Origin: CAZCBD01 sp964496755
GTDB lineage: Bacteria; Bacteroidota; Ignavibacteria; Ignavibacteriales; Melioribacteraceae
Direction of reading: 5' to 3'
Length of the DNA stretch: 7,381 nt
NCBI GenBank assembly: GCA_964496755.1
Contig: CAZCBD010000140.1
Location: 1-7,381, forward strand
Part shown: one piece after another, positions 6,145 through 7,381 of the stretch
Position numbering within the stretch: position 1 is the stretch's first letter
Layout: every line of letters starts with the position of its first letter
Program-made: the position numbers and the translations under genes
The notes under the pieces: generated by a model
Told to the model about the DNA's origin: nothing
Seen by the model: the letters and a program-made list of their open reading frames with translations, nothing else
Databases searched by the model: none

Positions 6145-6861
6145 ATGTTCAAAGTTGCAAAACAAAATAGAGTTTTTCAAGATGTGATTTACCAAATAGA
6201 AGATGCAATTTTCCAAGGTAAATTGAAAGTTGGCGATAAATTACCCGCCGAACGAACACTAAAAGAAATGTTTCAAACCAGTAGAGGAACCATTCGCGAA
6301 GCACTACGCGTTTTAGAACAAAAAGGATTAATTTCAATTAAAACAGGCACAAACGGCGGAGCAATTGTTGAAAATGTTTCTACCGGCGTAATAAGTGAAA
6401 GTTTGGACTTATTAATTCGCTCGCAAAGTTTAAGTTTAAAGCATCTTGCCCAATTCCGAGAAGATATTGAAGGCAATGTTACTTCCTTGGCTGCACAAAA
6501 TGCTTCTGAAAATGATATTCTAAAATTGAAAAAAATTGTTGAAAAAGTAAAAATTGCAGTAGAAGGCGGAGTAAAATTGTGGGACGATTATATTGAAGCC
6601 GACAATGAATTTCACATGCAATTGGCTCATATTGCCGAAAATCCAATTTATATTTCAATTATTCGTACAGTACATGAAAACATAAATCGATATTATAACC
6701 GCTTTCTTGAAAAAGAAAACGAAAGAATGCAAGAAAATTATCAAGATATGTGTGATATTATTGAAGCCATCGAAAATAAGGACTCTAATAAAGCACAATT
6801 GCTTGCACGAACGCACGTTCAGCGATTTAATAAGTTTATGGAAATTAATATCGACAAATAA
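6145..6861 (+). CDS. GntR-family transcriptional regulator, FadR subfamily (FCD ligand-binding domain)
   Basis: This 238-residue protein has an N-terminal winged helix (about 8-76) with the GntR signature GDKLPAERTLKEMFQTSRGTIREALRVLE in segments around residues 30-58, followed by the wing GLISIKTGTNGGAIV. The all-helical FCD domain fills about 97-230. FCD domains usually bind a metal through Asp, His, His, His; here Asp153 and His157 (DNEFH) and the last His224 are present, but the middle position appears to be Met202, so the site may be altered. The family typically senses small organic acids or amino-acid-derived ligands and represses neighbouring catabolic genes. A TGGTnnnACCA palindrome lies just upstream, and an iron-sulfur dehydrogenase gene starts 58 bp downstream with no terminator between. 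It therefore probably controls that operon, with the dehydrogenase substrate or product as ligand (inference). Not PdhR or FadR proper as far as can be judged. Confidence 0.9.
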   Translation: MFKVAKQNRVFQDVIYQIEDAIFQGKLKVGDKLPAERTLKEMFQTSRGTIREALRVLEQKGLISIKTGTNGGAIVENVSTGVISESLDLLIRSQSLSLKHLAQFREDIEGNVTSLAAQNASENDILKLKKIVEKVKIAVEGGVKLWDDYIEADNEFHMQLAHIAENPIYISIIRTVHENINRYYNRFLEKENERMQENYQDMCDIIEAIENKDSNKAQLLARTHVQRFNKFMEINIDK

Positions 6862-6919
6862 ACGTTAATAAATAGATTAAATAATGAAGTGAGTTAATAT
6901 CTTTACAGGTTAAAAAGTT

Positions 6920-7381
6920 ATGAAAAGAATCAATAGGCATCCGGTCTTAGATGTACCGGAAAACAGAAAAAAGGTTTCCTTTAAATTCAACGGCGAGGAA
7001 TTTGAAGGATTCGAAAACGAAGCTGTTTCTTCAGCTTTAATTGCAAACGGAATCAAAGAATTTGCAATTCATAAAGTTGCAGATGATCCGCAAGGAATTT
7101 ATTGTGCTAACGGACAATGTTCGCATTGCACCGTAATTATTGACGGCTTTCCGCAAAAATCTTGTATCACACAATTGAAAAACGGAATGGATATAAGAAA
7201 ACTAATACACATGCCCGAATTACCTGCCGACGATAAAGAAATTGGAAAAACAAAAATTGAAAATCTTAAATGTGATGTTTTGGTTGCCGGTGGCGGTCCT
7301 TCCGGTTTAACTGCTGACATAGAATTAGCAAAATTAGAATTTAAAGTACTTTTAATTGATGACAAAAATGAACTTGGAGGT
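6920..7381 (+). CDS. [2Fe-2S] and FAD-binding oxidoreductase, probable alpha subunit of an amino-acid dehydrogenase (3' partial)
   Basis: The first 154 residues are present before the window ends. Residues ~1-95 form an HcnA-like plant-type [2Fe-2S] domain with a family-typical start (MKRINRHPVL) and cluster ligands Cys62, Cys67, Cys70 and Cys82 (CX4CX2CX11C). After a short linker an FAD-binding fold begins at CDVLVAGGGPSGL (118-130), continuing to LIDDKNELGG. From base 7326 it is nearly identical to the first bases of this window, in the same frame, so it is a second copy of, or the same type as, the flavoprotein gene at the left end; the continuation should carry the ferredoxin and BFD-like domains seen there. 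The ATG has a weak AGG (6907-6909) ten bases upstream. It follows the GntR regulator by 58 bp with no terminator, so co-transcription and regulation by it are likely. Substrate unknown. Confidence 0.88.
   Translation, partial: MKRINRHPVLDVPENRKKVSFKFNGEEFEGFENEAVSSALIANGIKEFAIHKVADDPQGIYCANGQCSHCTVIIDGFPQKSCITQLKNGMDIRKLIHMPELPADDKEIGKTKIENLKCDVLVAGGGPSGLTADIELAKLEFKVLLIDDKNELGG
7326..7381 (+). repeat. Right copy of the 56-bp direct repeat shared by both window ends
   Basis: The last 56 bases repeat the first 56 with two substitutions; the final 32 are identical. Similarity extends to the very end of the window, so the repeat probably continues outside it. Confidence 0.95.

Noticed and set aside
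7099..7365. Minus-strand open frame of 88 codons opposite the right-end flavoprotein.
   Set aside because: The + strand encodes clear [2Fe-2S] and FAD motifs here; the antisense frame shows no family signature.
1..7381. A small circular plasmid or phage genome closed by the end repeat.
   Set aside because: The end repeat is not exact (two substitutions), and there is no replication, partition, mobilisation or phage gene; paralogues or an assembly break are simpler.

Overview
The window is AT-rich bacterial DNA with five protein-coding regions, all on the + strand, and one long repeat-filled non-coding gap. Low GC, A-rich codon use and intergenic clusters of a short motif ending in CTGAGCTTGTCGAA suggest a bacterium of the Bacteroidota/Ignavibacteriota (FCB) type. 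That placement is an inference from sequence style; no marker gene is present.

Left part (1-2846). The window opens inside a large iron-sulfur flavoprotein, the alpha subunit of an amino-acid/imino-acid dehydrogenase of the HcnAB / opine oxidase / archaeal-type proline dehydrogenase superfamily. It overlaps by one base a DAO-family FAD dehydrogenase, the likely substrate-oxidising beta subunit. A strong hairpin terminator closes this operon. The substrate cannot be read from the sequence (proline, hydroxyproline, sarcosine, D-amino acid and opine are all possible).

Middle gap (2847-3899). About 1.05 kb holds no gene. It contains two copies of a ~106-bp composite repeat (three ~20-bp tandem units plus a 47-bp tail). 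Between them lies a region of nested inverted repeats, and three inverted fragments of the same 20-bp unit are scattered around.

Centre (3900-5969). A two-gene stator operon encodes a normal-looking MotA and a MotB-like protein. The MotB-like protein has about 200 extra residues of charged heptad-repeat coiled coil on its N-terminal, predicted cytoplasmic, side. No other motility gene is in view. This extension is the most unusual protein feature here.

Right part (6114-7381). A GntR/FadR-family regulator is preceded by a perfect TGGT-N3-ACCA operator-like palindrome. It is followed after 58 bp by the start of a second iron-sulfur flavoprotein, cut by the window end. The last 56 bases of the window match the first 56 at 54 positions, in the same reading frame. 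So the window is bracketed by two copies of the same gene type: recent paralogues, a tandem duplication, or an assembly ending in a repeat or closing on itself. In any of these cases the right end shows what the missing 5' part of the left gene probably looks like: a [2Fe-2S] domain followed by the FAD-binding fold, with a GntR regulator upstream.
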